Source: Marisediminitalea aggregata
GTDB taxonomy: Bacteria > Pseudomonadota > Gammaproteobacteria > Enterobacterales > Alteromonadaceae
Assembly: GCF_900129565.1 (NCBI RefSeq)
Contig: NZ_FQWD01000002.1
Location: 824,718 to 888,717 of the forward strand
Direction of reading: 5' to 3'
DNA: 64,000 nucleotides
The notes beneath the pieces were generated by a model, which saw only the letters and a list, made by a program, of their open reading frames with translations, ran no database searches and had not been told where the DNA came from. The number at the start of each line of letters is the position of its first letter. Position 1 is the first letter of the stretch. The position numbers were made by a program, and so were the translations under genes. Below, piece by piece: positions 16,664 through 26,319 of this stretch.

Positions 16664-17902
16664 ATGTCAGATTTTCGCCAACGTGCCCTCGATTATCATG
16701 CCTACCCTACGCCGGGCAAAATTCGCGTAGAACTGTCTAAACCCGCCGACAGTGTTGATGACCTCGCCCTGGCCTACAGCCCAGGCGTGGCAGAGCCTTG
16801 TCGCGAAATCGCAGAAGATCCTAACGCCGCTTATACCTATACCGGTAAAGGCAACATGGTTGCCGTTATCAGTAACGGTACCGCTATTCTTGGTTTGGGT
16901 AATTTAGGTCCACTTGCATCAAAACCGGTGATGGAAGGTAAAGCGCTGTTGTTTAAACGCTTCGCCGGACTGGACTCGATAGACATTGAAGTAAAACACC
17001 GCACGACGGAAGAATTCATCAATACGGTTGCCAACATTGCCGACACGTTTGGCGGTATCAACCTGGAAGATATCAAAGCACCAGAGTGTTTTGAAATTGA
17101 ACAGGAGCTGATCAAGCGCTGTAAAATCCCGGTATTCCACGACGACCAGCACGGCACAGCCATTGTTACCGCGGCCGGGATGCTGAATGCGCTCGAAGTG
17201 CAAGGCAAGACCATTGAAGACGCCAAAATCGTGTGTATGGGTGCCGGCGCGGCGGCTGTAGCCTGTATGGAACTGTTAATTAAGTGTGGCGCCCAGCGCG
17301 AGCGCATTTATATGCTCGACAGAAAAGGGGTGATCCACACACGTCGTGACGACTTAACACCACACAAGATGCTGTTTGCGAACAATACCGACAAGCGCAC
17401 CCTTGAGGATGTGATGGAAGGCGCAGACATTTTTGTCGGTGTATCCGGCCCGGATCTGCTTCCACCAGAAGCCCTTGCACTGATGGCACCTAACCCCATT
17501 GTATTTGCCTGTTCAAACCCGGATCCCGAGATCAAGCCTGAAGTGGCACTGGCTACTCGCTCAGATATCATCATGGCAACGGGTCGTTCTGATTATCCCA
17601 ATCAGGTTAACAACGTGTTGTGCTTCCCGTTTATTTTCCGCGGAGCACTGGATGTTCGGGCGACGGCCATTAACGATGAAATGAAAGTGGCTGCCGTTGA
17701 AGCGTTACGGGCTATCTCCAAAGAACCCGTACCAGAGGTTGTACTGAAGGCCAGTAAATCGGATTCGTTGTCGTTTGGTAAAGATTACATTATTCCAAAA
17801 CCCATGGACCCGCGCTTGTGCGCGCGCATAGCGAAAGCGGTAGCACAAGCAGCAATTGATTCAGGCGTTGCGCGTTTAGACGTGGTACCTGAATACAAAT
17901 AG
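16664..17902 (+). CDS. Malic enzyme (oxaloacetate-decarboxylating malate dehydrogenase), single-domain
   Basis: This enzyme has 412 residues from the ATG at 16664 (AGGA 10 bases upstream; a TTG-initiated extension from 16631 is unlikely). It converts malate to pyruvate and CO2 with reduction of NAD(P). Segments include YSPGVAEPCREI, ISNGTAILGLGNLGPLASKPVMEGK, FHDDQHGTAIVTAAGML, the Rossmann motif VCMGAGAAAVAC, FACSNPDPEI and NQVNNVLCFPFIFRGALD. It lacks the C-terminal phosphotransacetylase-like domain of E. coli MaeB, so it is the short bacterial type; NAD versus NADP preference cannot be read with confidence. It stands alone between rpmE and metJ. Confidence 0.93.
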   Translation: MSDFRQRALDYHAYPTPGKIRVELSKPADSVDDLALAYSPGVAEPCREIAEDPNAAYTYTGKGNMVAVISNGTAILGLGNLGPLASKPVMEGKALLFKRFAGLDSIDIEVKHRTTEEFINTVANIADTFGGINLEDIKAPECFEIEQELIKRCKIPVFHDDQHGTAIVTAAGMLNALEVQGKTIEDAKIVCMGAGAAAVACMELLIKCGAQRERIYMLDRKGVIHTRRDDLTPHKMLFANNTDKRTLEDVMEGADIFVGVSGPDLLPPEALALMAPNPIVFACSNPDPEIKPEVALATRSDIIMATGRSDYPNQVNNVLCFPFIFRGALDVRATAINDEMKVAAVEALRAISKEPVPEVVLKASKSDSLSFGKDYIIPKPMDPRLCARIAKAVAQAAIDSGVARLDVVPEYK

Positions 17903-17924
17903 CGAGTTAGCAGCTCTCAACACT

Positions 17925-17950
17925 AAAAACGCCTCAGATGAGGCGTTTTT
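17925..17950. terminator. Bidirectional terminator between malic enzyme and metJ
   Basis: AAAAACGCCTC (17925-17935) pairs with GAGGCGTTTTT (17940-17950) around a 4-base loop, with A and T tracts that serve both converging genes. Confidence 0.92.
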
Positions 17951-17982
17951 TGTTTGTGTTCACGCTAAATGGATTAAGCGCG

Positions 17983-18318
17983 TTATTCTTCCTCGCTGTC
18001 CTCACCTTCCTCGGCATCGGGATCCAGGCCCATTTCCAGCATTATACGCCGCGCTTCGCCAGGAATACGGTTGGGGTTATCTTTGCGTAGATCTTCATCA
18101 TCCGGTAACGGCTGCCCGGTAAAGGCATGCAGGAATGCCTCGCACAACAGCTCCGAGTTAGTTGCATGGCGCAGATTATTAATCTGGCGTCGGGTCCGTT
18201 CATCCGTCAGCACTTTCAGTACATTGATGGGAATCGAAACAGTGACCTTTTTAACCTGTTCACTTTTTTTACCGTGTTCTGCGTACGGGTGAATGTACTT
18301 TCCGTCCCACTTTGCCAT
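17983..18318 (-). CDS. metJ: MetJ, methionine repressor
   Basis: This 111-residue ribbon-helix-helix repressor uses S-adenosylmethionine as corepressor. It has the family opening [20 protein letters not shown], the DNA-contacting strand KKVTVSIP, and the [30 protein letters not shown] region. The acidic tail ([11 protein letters not shown]) is longer than in E. coli. It is divergent from metF, and the shared intergenic region carries met boxes, so both genes should be repressed when S-adenosylmethionine is plentiful. metB and metL, which sit next to metJ in E. coli, are not in this window. Confidence 0.97.
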   Translation of the reverse strand: MAKWDGKYIHPYAEHGKKSEQVKKVTVSIPINVLKVLTDERTRRQINNLRHATNSELLCEAFLHAFTGQPLPDDEDLRKDNPNRIPGEARRIMLEMGLDPDAEEGEDSEEE

Positions 18319-18403
18319 TATTAATTCCAGCTAATGATTATTTATTATGTTGAGAAATTCTAAACAAACCACAGAAAAGGTCAATTGAGCAGTGTAAACC
18401 GCT

Positions 18404-18447
18404 TGACGTCTAGACATATATTCTTTAGTTTAGACGTCTAAACGTCC
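18404..18447. promoter_or_regulatory. Two pairs of met boxes (MetJ operator) between metJ and metF
   Basis: Tandem 8-mers TGACGTCT-AGACATAT (18404-18419) and AGACGTCT-AAACGTCC (18432-18447) match the MetJ consensus AGACGTCT; one copy is perfect. MetJ dimers bind adjacent 8-mers cooperatively, so each pair forms one site. They lie 18-62 bp before metF and serve both divergent promoters. Confidence 0.88.
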
Positions 18448-18462
18448 AGTTGAGAATAATAG

Positions 18463-19356
<894 letters not shown>

Positions 19357-19434
19357 ACGCCCGTATCACAAATTATTTGATGAACCGCAAGGACGCGGTA
19401 GACTATGCTTTTTTAGCATAGGCAAGGAATTGTT

Positions 19435-20322
19435 GTGGAAAAGCCTGATTGGCAACAGCTAAGGGAAACCTGGCAACCAAAACTACTGCACTTTGGCACC
19501 ATTTTCGTTACCCGGTGCCGTACCGACAACATCGCCATCTCGGCAGGCCACTTAGCCTACGTTACCCTGTTATCTTTGGTCCCCTTCATCATGGTATTTT
19601 TTACCATTTTGTCTGCCTTCCCCGCGTTCGACAAAGTCCGTAGCAAGCTTGAACAGTTTATCTTCAGCAACTTTGTGCCTACCGCCAGTGACGTGGTGCA
19701 TCGGTACATCGGCGACTTTGTAGGTAATGCCTCACAAATGGGCGCGGTGGGTATTCTGTCGTTATTAGTGGTGGCCCTGCTGCTTATTTCCAACGTAGAC
19801 AAAACCCTGAACCGCATTTGGCGTACCCAAAGCGACCGTCCGCTTATTTACACCTTTGCGATTTACTGGATGGTGATTACACTGGGCCCGCTGCTCATGG
19901 GAGCCAGTGTGTTAATGACGTCTTACCTAACAGGTCTGGCTGAGTTCGCTGAAGAGTATACGCCGGGACTTGGCACATTCATGTTAGAGCTGGTACCCAG
20001 TTTTACGGCACTCGCTGCGTTTATCATTTTATACATGCTGGTGCCTAATCGGCGGGTTCCCGCTAAACACGCACTCGGCGGCGCTGTTCTCGCCACCATG
20101 CTGTTCGAGTTCAGTAAAAAGGGCTTTGCGCTGTATGTCACCAGCTTCCCATCATATCAGGTTATATACGGCGCGCTGGCTGCGCTGCCTATCCTGTTTT
20201 TATGGGTGTACTTGTCATGGATAGTGGTATTGGTTGGCGCAGAATTCACCTGTTCACTGGCTGATGCCTCGGAAACAGAAAAAGGCACCACGGAAGAACC
20301 CCGGGATTTACCGACCAAGTAA
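19435..20322 (+). CDS. yihY: YihY/BrkB-family inner membrane protein
   Basis: This 295-residue protein starts at GTG 19435 with AAGGA six bases upstream. It has about six membrane segments and the family landmarks ISAGHLAYVTLLSLVPFIMV, LLISNVDKTLNRIWRT, FAIYWMVITLGPLL, LVPNRRVPAKHALGGA and SYQVIYGALAALPILFLWVYLSW. The family was once misnamed ribonuclease BN; its function is unknown. In enterobacteria it lies just before dtd and yiiD; here three unrelated genes separate them. Confidence 0.93.
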   Translation: MEKPDWQQLRETWQPKLLHFGTIFVTRCRTDNIAISAGHLAYVTLLSLVPFIMVFFTILSAFPAFDKVRSKLEQFIFSNFVPTASDVVHRYIGDFVGNASQMGAVGILSLLVVALLLISNVDKTLNRIWRTQSDRPLIYTFAIYWMVITLGPLLMGASVLMTSYLTGLAEFAEEYTPGLGTFMLELVPSFTALAAFIILYMLVPNRRVPAKHALGGAVLATMLFEFSKKGFALYVTSFPSYQVIYGALAALPILFLWVYLSWIVVLVGAEFTCSLADASETEKGTTEEPRDLPTK

Positions 20323-20344
20323 ACACCAAACCGCAACGCATACA

Positions 20345-20372
20345 AAAAAGGTCAGCATTTGCTGACCTTTTT
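20345..20372. terminator. Bidirectional terminator after yihY
   Basis: Twelve-base arms AAAAAGGTCAGC (20345-20356) and GCTGACCTTTTT (20361-20372) with a 4-base loop lie between convergent yihY and the DUF2959 gene. Confidence 0.92.
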
Positions 20373-20389
20373 GTTATACATGCAACGAA

Positions 20390-21037
20390 TTATCCTGCCA
20401 TGTCGGCAATAAACGCATTCGACTGAGAAATAGCCGTTTGCATATCTTTAAGCAGGCTTTTCACGTCTTTTTCGATAGTACCTAACTCACCCTGAAGCGC
20501 ACCAATAGCACTGGCATTCAGGTTGTGCTTTAAGAATAGAACGTTGTCTTGCAGCGTAGACAGCACAGGTTGCATGCTGCTTTCAACACGACGCATTGCC
20601 CGTACCATTTTGTTGTACTTCAAGCGCGTTTCTGACAGCTTTTGTTGACTGGTGCGTTTCAGGCTCGCGTTTGAATACTGTTCCAGTTCGGTTTCCCATT
20701 CATCAAACAACGCTTCTGCAACGCTTTCAATTTTATCGATGCGATTAGTTACATCGTCGGCCGCTTTTTTACTGGCTTCGTACTTATCGCTTAATGCTTC
20801 GTATGCTTCCTCAAGTTCACCGCCATCAAATTGCAGTAACGCAGAGAACTCTTCCAGTGCAGACGTGAATTGCTCTTCGGCTTCTTGCTGTGAATCTCTG
20901 GCGTCCTCTACGCGGTCAACCAGGATTTCACGCTTTTCTACGCCGACTTTCTCCCAGGCTGCATAATAAGCGCTCTGGCAGCCAGAAAGACTAACCGATA
21001 AAGCCAGGGTCATTGCTACGGGGATTAAGCTTCGCAT
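20390..21037 (-). CDS. DUF2959-family lipoprotein
   Basis: This 215-residue protein has a lipoprotein signal with lipobox LSGC (Cys20). The mature part is entirely helical and heptad-rich (EEAYEALSDKYEASKKAADDVTNRIDKIESVA and similar), typical of the DUF2959 family found in marine gammaproteobacteria. It is probably anchored in an envelope membrane; its role is unknown. A small membrane-protein gene 16 bp upstream is likely in the same operon. Confidence 0.85.
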   Translation of the reverse strand: MRSLIPVAMTLALSVSLSGCQSAYYAAWEKVGVEKREILVDRVEDARDSQQEAEEQFTSALEEFSALLQFDGGELEEAYEALSDKYEASKKAADDVTNRIDKIESVAEALFDEWETELEQYSNASLKRTSQQKLSETRLKYNKMVRAMRRVESSMQPVLSTLQDNVLFLKHNLNASAIGALQGELGTIEKDVKSLLKDMQTAISQSNAFIADMAG

Positions 21038-21053
21038 GGATCACCTTTTCCGG

Positions 21054-21287
21054 TTAGGCTGGGCTTCTGAACTTCGCCGCATCAATGATTGACCACAGGT
21101 GGAAAATCGCACCTACCACCCACATAAAAATAAGAATGATGGTGGCCGACAGCGCATAGCTGACCGCACAGATAATAAAGAACATCAACGCCGCCATAAT
21201 ACGGCCTTGAACTAATTGACCCAAACCTGGAATAAAGAAGCTACAAATTGCAGCGATAACGTTACCGCCTGAACCTTGACCAGCCAT
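21054..21287 (-). CDS. Small TM2-like membrane protein
   Basis: This 77-residue protein has a glycine-rich start, the FFIPGLGQLVQGR turn seen in TM2-like domains, and two hydrophobic segments (about 30-50 and 52-68). The function is unknown. It is followed after 16 bp by the DUF2959 lipoprotein on the same strand, suggesting a two-gene envelope operon. Confidence 0.75.
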   Translation of the reverse strand: MAGQGSGGNVIAAICSFFIPGLGQLVQGRIMAALMFFIICAVSYALSATIILIFMWVVGAIFHLWSIIDAAKFRSPA

Positions 21288-21385
21288 GAAATTACCTCAA
21301 AACAAATACAATTTACACTGTAAACTAAATCAATTAGGGTTAAGTTACAACGATTTCGAATTTTGATTTGTAAGAGAAAATATCA

Positions 21386-22339
21386 GTGACCACCGTTCGC
21401 TATCATCAGGGCCATTTAGACGTTGGCGACAACCACCATATGTATTACGAGTGTTCCGGCAACCCACAGGGCATTCCTGTGCTCATGCTGCATGGCGGTC
21501 CAGGCGCTGGATTGTCACCAGATTACACTGACTTTTTCCCTTTGGATGCCTTCCATGTTATCGGCTTTGAGCAGCGAGGGTGTGGTCGTTCGACGCCGCA
21601 TTTATCGCTCACCAACAATACCACCCAACATTTGTTAGCCGACATTCGACGGTTAAGAGAACACCTGGGCATAAACAAATGGTTGCTGTTTGGCGGCAGT
21701 TGGGGCAGTACACTCGCTTTACTGGCCGCGCTGGAAGAACCCGACACTATTAGTGGTTTGATTCTGAGAGGTATCTTCCTTGCCCGCCAACAGGACTTTG
21801 ACTGGTTCTTAACCCCACAGGGCGGCGCCGCTCAAGTCTACCCGGATTTGTACCCGACTTACATCGAGGGCTGCCCTGAAGCGACGTCGGTAGAAGATAT
21901 CCTGCAATATTACCGCAGCCAGTTTGCCGACCTTACGTCGGAGCAGGCTCAGCTCGCCGCAATTAAATGGTATAACTGGGAAGAGAGTATCGCACGGGTA
22001 TATCCCGGCCCCGGTTACCCAACAACGCTACCCGCCCACCCTACCGTGATGTCGCTGGCAGTGCTGGAATGGCATTACATTGCGCAGCAGTGCTTTATTC
22101 CTGAAAACGACATTCTGAATCGCGCCGGGGCGCTTGCGCATTTGCCGGGCATCATTATCCATGGGCGATGTGATACAATCTGCAAGCCGGAAAATGCAAC
22201 CGCATTGCATGAGCGCTGGCCGCTGAGCCAGTTACATCTTATTGACGGTGCCGGGCACAGTAGCTCGGAGCCGGCCATAAAGCAGGCGTTAAAAAACGCA
22301 GTTCAACATTTCAGGACACTATCACAAAACACGTTATGA
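21386..22339 (+). CDS. pip: Prolyl aminopeptidase (alpha/beta hydrolase)
   Basis: This 317-residue cytoplasmic serine peptidase should remove N-terminal proline from peptides. It has [12 protein letters not shown] (oxyanion region), FEQRGCGRS, the nucleophile Ser105 in [10 protein letters not shown], the [12 protein letters not shown] catalytic Asp and the GAGHSSSEP catalytic His. [10 protein letters not shown] lies in the cap domain. It starts at GTG 21386. Its stop overlaps the dtd start by 4 bases, so it forms an operon with dtd. Confidence 0.93.
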   Translation: MTTVRYHQGHLDVGDNHHMYYECSGNPQGIPVLMLHGGPGAGLSPDYTDFFPLDAFHVIGFEQRGCGRSTPHLSLTNNTTQHLLADIRRLREHLGINKWLLFGGSWGSTLALLAALEEPDTISGLILRGIFLARQQDFDWFLTPQGGAAQVYPDLYPTYIEGCPEATSVEDILQYYRSQFADLTSEQAQLAAIKWYNWEESIARVYPGPGYPTTLPAHPTVMSLAVLEWHYIAQQCFIPENDILNRAGALAHLPGIIIHGRCDTICKPENATALHERWPLSQLHLIDGAGHSSSEPAIKQALKNAVQHFRTLSQNTL

Positions 22340-22773
22340 TTGGATTAATTCAGCGCGTATCGGAGGCCAGTGTCACGGTAGACGCTACCACAATTGGCCG
22401 CATCGAACAGGGCATGTTGTTGCTGTTAGGCGTCGAAAAAGAAGACGGCCAGGCGCAAATCGACAAACTGGTAAAGAAAGTCAGTCAGTACCGTATGTTC
22501 AGTGATGAACAAGGGAAAATGAATCTGAATATTCAGCAAGCTGGCGGTTCTGTTCTGGTGGTTTCGCAATTTACCCTGGTGGCTGACACTCAAAAAGGAA
22601 ACCGACCGGGCTTCTCCCGCGGCGCGTCACCGGAGGTTGGTAAAGCCTTGTACCTCCAATTTATTGAAGCCCTGAAGGCAACCGGGATACCAGTACAAAC
22701 TGGCGAGTTCGGCGCCGATATGAAGGTCCATTTAGTTAACGATGGGCCTGTCACCTTTCACTTTCAGGTATAG
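22336..22773 (+). CDS. dtd: D-aminoacyl-tRNA deacylase
   Basis: This 145-residue enzyme hydrolyses D-aminoacyl-tRNAs (and Gly-tRNA-Ala) as a proofreading step. It opens [16 protein letters not shown] and carries the active-site SQFTLVADT and the C-terminal NDGPVTFHF, which supplies the cross-subunit Gly-cis-Pro motif. It overlaps pip by 4 bases and precedes yiiD/madA, conserving part of the E. coli order. Confidence 0.97.
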   Translation: MIGLIQRVSEASVTVDATTIGRIEQGMLLLLGVEKEDGQAQIDKLVKKVSQYRMFSDEQGKMNLNIQQAGGSVLVVSQFTLVADTQKGNRPGFSRGASPEVGKALYLQFIEALKATGIPVQTGEFGADMKVHLVNDGPVTFHFQV

Positions 22774-22866
22774 CCAAATCCATTCTATTCGTCTTATGTC
22801 GCTTGCTGTTAGTGAAGGCATAGGATTTAATGTGTAACCCTGTGAGCAATACGAGACAACTTACTT

Positions 22867-23772
22867 GTGTTTAAAATCGTAACACCACAAAGCGACGAAG
22901 AGTTAGCCGCGTATTATCATTTTCGATGGCAATATCTGCGTCAACCCTGGAACTTTCCGCCTGGTTCGGAAAAAGACGAGTACGAGCAGGTCAGTGAGCA
23001 CCGCGTAGTTGTCAACAACAATGGGGATATCGTGGCTTGCGGTCGTGTTCACCTCAACACCGCGGAAGAGGCGCAAATACGCCACATCGCTGTCCACGGT
23101 GATTATCAGCGTCGAGGTCTAGGCCAACTTATTCTTAATGCACTGGAGGCCGTAGCCAGGGAGCTGGGCGCCATTCGTGCAGTCACCAACAGTCGCGAGA
23201 TATCCATCGACTTCTTCAAGGCCTGTGGGTTTAAAATTGAACGTGAAGCCCCGAACGAGCTCGGCTTACTCAAGCGTCAGCAAATGGTCAAAAAGCTCGA
23301 CGATTTCTCTTTACTGGTATTGCACCCTGATTGGTGTCAGGAATTGCAAAACACCTGGTCAGAAACCATCCCGATTACCGAACACATGGGCATTAAACTG
23401 CATCAGTATACCGGTAAAACCCTGGAAACCCGCGCCTCTCTGAATAAAAACATCAATATCCACGGCACTATGTTTGCAGGCAGTATTTTTTCGCTGGCCA
23501 CCCTGACTGGCTGGGGAATGATATTCTTACAGTTAAAAGAGCGCGGACTGAACGGCGATATTGTGTTGGGAGACGGCAATATCCATTACCATAAGCCCAT
23601 TACCATGAAGCCTCGTGCCGTGTGTAACCTGGAACGATTGAAGGGCAAATTTACCCTGCTGGAAAAAGGCAAAAAGTGCAAGCTGGAGTTGGAAGTGGAA
23701 GTACTCGACGATACAACACCAGTGGCCGAGTTTCACGGTATCTACTGGGTGCTCCCCCCAACAGAAAAGTAG
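22867..23772 (+). CDS. madA: YiiD/MadA: GNAT domain fused to hot-dog thioesterase-like domain
   Basis: This 301-residue two-domain protein starts at GTG 22867. Residues 1-145 are a GNAT acetyltransferase fold (IRHIAVHGDYQRRGLGQLIL is the acetyl-CoA loop). Residues 155-300 are a hot-dog fold (GIKLHQYTGKTLETRASLNKN, NIHGTMFAGSIFSLATLTGWG, ILGDGNIHYHKPIT-like segment). E. coli YiiD has the same fusion and has been described as malonyl-ACP decarboxylase MadA, which primes fatty-acid synthesis; I infer the same here. It lies downstream of dtd, as in E. coli. Confidence 0.85.
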   Translation: MFKIVTPQSDEELAAYYHFRWQYLRQPWNFPPGSEKDEYEQVSEHRVVVNNNGDIVACGRVHLNTAEEAQIRHIAVHGDYQRRGLGQLILNALEAVARELGAIRAVTNSREISIDFFKACGFKIEREAPNELGLLKRQQMVKKLDDFSLLVLHPDWCQELQNTWSETIPITEHMGIKLHQYTGKTLETRASLNKNINIHGTMFAGSIFSLATLTGWGMIFLQLKERGLNGDIVLGDGNIHYHKPITMKPRAVCNLERLKGKFTLLEKGKKCKLELEVEVLDDTTPVAEFHGIYWVLPPTEK

Positions 23773-23791
23773 ACACGCTGATTCAGAAACA

Positions 23792-23819
23792 AAAAAACGC
23801 CTCGAATGAGGCGTTTTTT
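23792..23819. terminator. Bidirectional terminator between madA and rpoH
   Basis: AAAAAACGCCTC (23792-23803) and GAGGCGTTTTTT (23808-23819) form a perfect 12-bp stem with a 4-base loop between two convergent genes. Confidence 0.93.
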
Positions 23820-23839
23820 AATGCTTGTTTGAAAACAGC

Positions 23840-24694
23840 TTAGGCGGCCATGGCAGCCTGGAGCTTTTTCATCGCGTTCTTTTCAATTTGACGAACGCGC
23901 TCTGCGGATACCTGATACTTGTCAGCCAGGTCCTGTAGCGTTGTTTTGTCGTCAGCTAGCCAACGGGTTTCAATGATGTGTTGGCTACGCTCATCCAACG
24001 TTTTGATCGCTGAGTATAAACGTTTTGTTGCGTTAGCGTCCCAATCGTCACTGATTACCGTGGTTTCAACGTCAGCTGACTTGTCTTCCAGGTACTGTAC
24101 CGGTGCAAAACTGCCGCTTTCATCGTCATCGGCTGACAAATCAAATGCCTGGTCCTGCGAACTCATGCGCGCTTCCATCTGGAGCACTTCTTTGGTGCTA
24201 ACACCCAGCTCGTCTGCTACCGTTTTCACTTCTTCGTGAGTAAACCAGCCCAAACGCTTCTTGGCTTTACGCAGATTGAAGAACAATTTGCGCTGTGCCT
24301 TTGTGGTAGCCACTTTCACAATGCGCCAGTTCTTCAGTACGAACTCGTGGATTTCCGCTTTTATCCAGTGTACCGCAAAGGACACCAAGCGAACGCCTAC
24401 AGAAGGGTCGAACCGCTTAACTGCCTTCATTAATCCGATGTTACCTTCTTGAATCAGGTCAGCCTGAGGAAGGCCATAACCGGAATATGACTTGGCAATA
24501 TGCACAACAAAACGTAAGTGAGACATAACGAGCTTACGTGCCGCGTCGATATCTTCGTCTTCACGCAAGCGCAGCGCCAGTGCACGCTCTTCTTCAGCAG
24601 ACAGCATGTCGATTGAACTTACGGCCTGAATGTAGCCTTCAATGCTACCGCTGTGAGGAACGGACAACGCCATTGTTTGCAAATTATTGCTCAT
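23840..24694 (-). CDS. rpoH: RNA polymerase sigma-32 factor (heat shock)
   Basis: This 284-residue sigma factor has the same length as the E. coli protein. The ATG at 24694 has GAGG five bases before it; a GTG two codons upstream overlaps that ribosome-binding site and is rejected. Region 2 reads [34 protein letters not shown] and [17 protein letters not shown]. The diagnostic RpoH box is [18 protein letters not shown], and region 4 ends [16 protein letters not shown]. It directs heat-shock transcription, including the hslVU promoter found in this window. Normally ftsX-ftsE-ftsY follow directly; here two EAL-HDOD genes and acpH intervene. Confidence 0.98.
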   Translation of the reverse strand: MSNNLQTMALSVPHSGSIEGYIQAVSSIDMLSAEEERALALRLREDEDIDAARKLVMSHLRFVVHIAKSYSGYGLPQADLIQEGNIGLMKAVKRFDPSVGVRLVSFAVHWIKAEIHEFVLKNWRIVKVATTKAQRKLFFNLRKAKKRLGWFTHEEVKTVADELGVSTKEVLQMEARMSSQDQAFDLSADDDESGSFAPVQYLEDKSADVETTVISDDWDANATKRLYSAIKTLDERSQHIIETRWLADDKTTLQDLADKYQVSAERVRQIEKNAMKKLQAAMAA

Positions 24695-24960
24695 ATTCAC
24701 CTCAAAAAATCCTTAGCACACCAATATAACAAAAAAGTTAACTATGTGCGACGCCAAGACGATAACTCACCGACTTCGCAAACCCTGAATATAGGGTCAT
24801 TAAATATATTATTCAAGACCGTCTTTATGAAAAAAAGTTCCCAAATGTGTCGAGAATTGAATAGCAATTCATCTTGATATAGGTATATTACAAAAAGTGA
24901 ATAACAAACGATCAACAATAACAAGTTGTTTGCGCTTAACTGCTGTATTTCGAGGTTTGA

Positions 24961-26184
24961 ATGTTTGCGTATGTAGCAAGGCAACCCATCGTCGACACCA
25001 ATAAACAGCTCTACGCTTATGAACTTCTGTTCAGAGACGGCGAACGTAACTGTTTCCCCAATATATCGCCCGACGAAGCCACCTCCCGCATTTTAACCGA
25101 AAGCCACCTTAACGTTGGTATCGATGAAGTAACCGGCGGCGCAATTGCGTTCATCAACTTTCATACCGATACCCTGCTGTTTCGCTTTCCAACCAGCCTA
25201 ACCCCTGCTGACGTCGTTATCGAAATTACCGAAACGGTAACGGTTAGCGACCAATTAGTCGCCACCTGCAAACAATTTGCAGAACAAGGTTATGCGCTGG
25301 CTCTCGACGACTATGATATCGACGAGAAATGGCTACCGTTACTGCCTTATATCAGTATAGTGAAGTTTGACGTTACGACCGTCACCGACGACCAAATCCG
25401 CACCTCAGTACCACTGCTGAAAGAAAACGGTATTAAGCTGGTTGCCGAGCGCATAGAAACGGCACAGCAATTTGAGTATTACCGAGGTTTAGGCTTTGAT
25501 TACTTTCAGGGATACTTCTTTTCCAAGCCGCAAATACTCAAACACCGTCGCTTAAGCTCCAGTGAACTGAGCATGCTGGAGTTGCTAAAAGAGAGTACTA
25601 AACCTGAACTCGATATAGAGCTCATAAACCAGATACTCGAACGCGACGTGTCGTTGTCTTATTTACTGCTTCGTTTTATTAATAATCCGACGGTCAACAA
25701 GCGCAACGAAATAACCTCACTCAAACACGCGATGACCTTCATGGGTCAGGAGGAAGTGCGTAAATTTATTGCATTGCTTGCACTAGCAAATATGTCGGGT
25801 GACAATCCCACTGAGCTTCTTACCATGAGCCTGGTTCGCGCCAAGTTTTGCGAGTCTATCCTGATTGCGCTCAAACAACGTGACGAAAGTAACGCCGGCT
25901 TTCTGACAGGCCTCTTGTCTTTGATTGACACGCTCATGCAGCAGGAAATGCGAACCTTAGTGGAGAAACTGCCTTTGCCAACCGATGCAAAAGCGGCGCT
26001 GTGCGGTTCCAGCAATACCCTTAAAGATTGCCTTTACCTTGTGAAAGCCTTCGAGCAGGGACAGTGGCCGGCCGTTAAAACACTGGGCACCCGTCTAAAG
26101 CTCAAACAGGTAGACTTACACCGGTATTATACAGAAGCGCTGCAATGGGCAACAAGCATGTGCGAAAGTACTCCCAATCAGTGA
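24961..26184 (+). CDS. EAL-HDOD signalling protein, degenerate EAL domain (copy 1)
   Basis: This 407-residue cytoplasmic protein has an EAL-like domain (about 1-205) followed by HDOD (about 206-400). The EAL motif reads ELL in AYELLFRDG, the usual DDFGTG loop reads DDYDID, and no phosphodiesterase metal site is intact, so it probably binds rather than cleaves c-di-GMP. HDOD signatures include LSYLLLRFINNPTVNKR, ITSLKHAMTFMGQEEVRKFIALLALAN. The architecture matches CdgJ-type regulators of motility in Vibrio. It is the first of a tandem pair; the next gene is a clear paralogue. The function beyond that is inference. Confidence 0.88.
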   Translation: MFAYVARQPIVDTNKQLYAYELLFRDGERNCFPNISPDEATSRILTESHLNVGIDEVTGGAIAFINFHTDTLLFRFPTSLTPADVVIEITETVTVSDQLVATCKQFAEQGYALALDDYDIDEKWLPLLPYISIVKFDVTTVTDDQIRTSVPLLKENGIKLVAERIETAQQFEYYRGLGFDYFQGYFFSKPQILKHRRLSSSELSMLELLKESTKPELDIELINQILERDVSLSYLLLRFINNPTVNKRNEITSLKHAMTFMGQEEVRKFIALLALANMSGDNPTELLTMSLVRAKFCESILIALKQRDESNAGFLTGLLSLIDTLMQQEMRTLVEKLPLPTDAKAALCGSSNTLKDCLYLVKAFEQGQWPAVKTLGTRLKLKQVDLHRYYTEALQWATSMCESTPNQ

Positions 26185-26319
26185 TCGTAGCCTGCCAGAG
26201 CCGCGTATTTATATGCATTAAGTCTTAACAAAAGATGGACCAAACTTTAACCATCGGGTAAAGTTTACGGTAGGTCGCTTTGCGCAGACCCTGATGTACG
26301 ATAAGGATAATGCTAATTA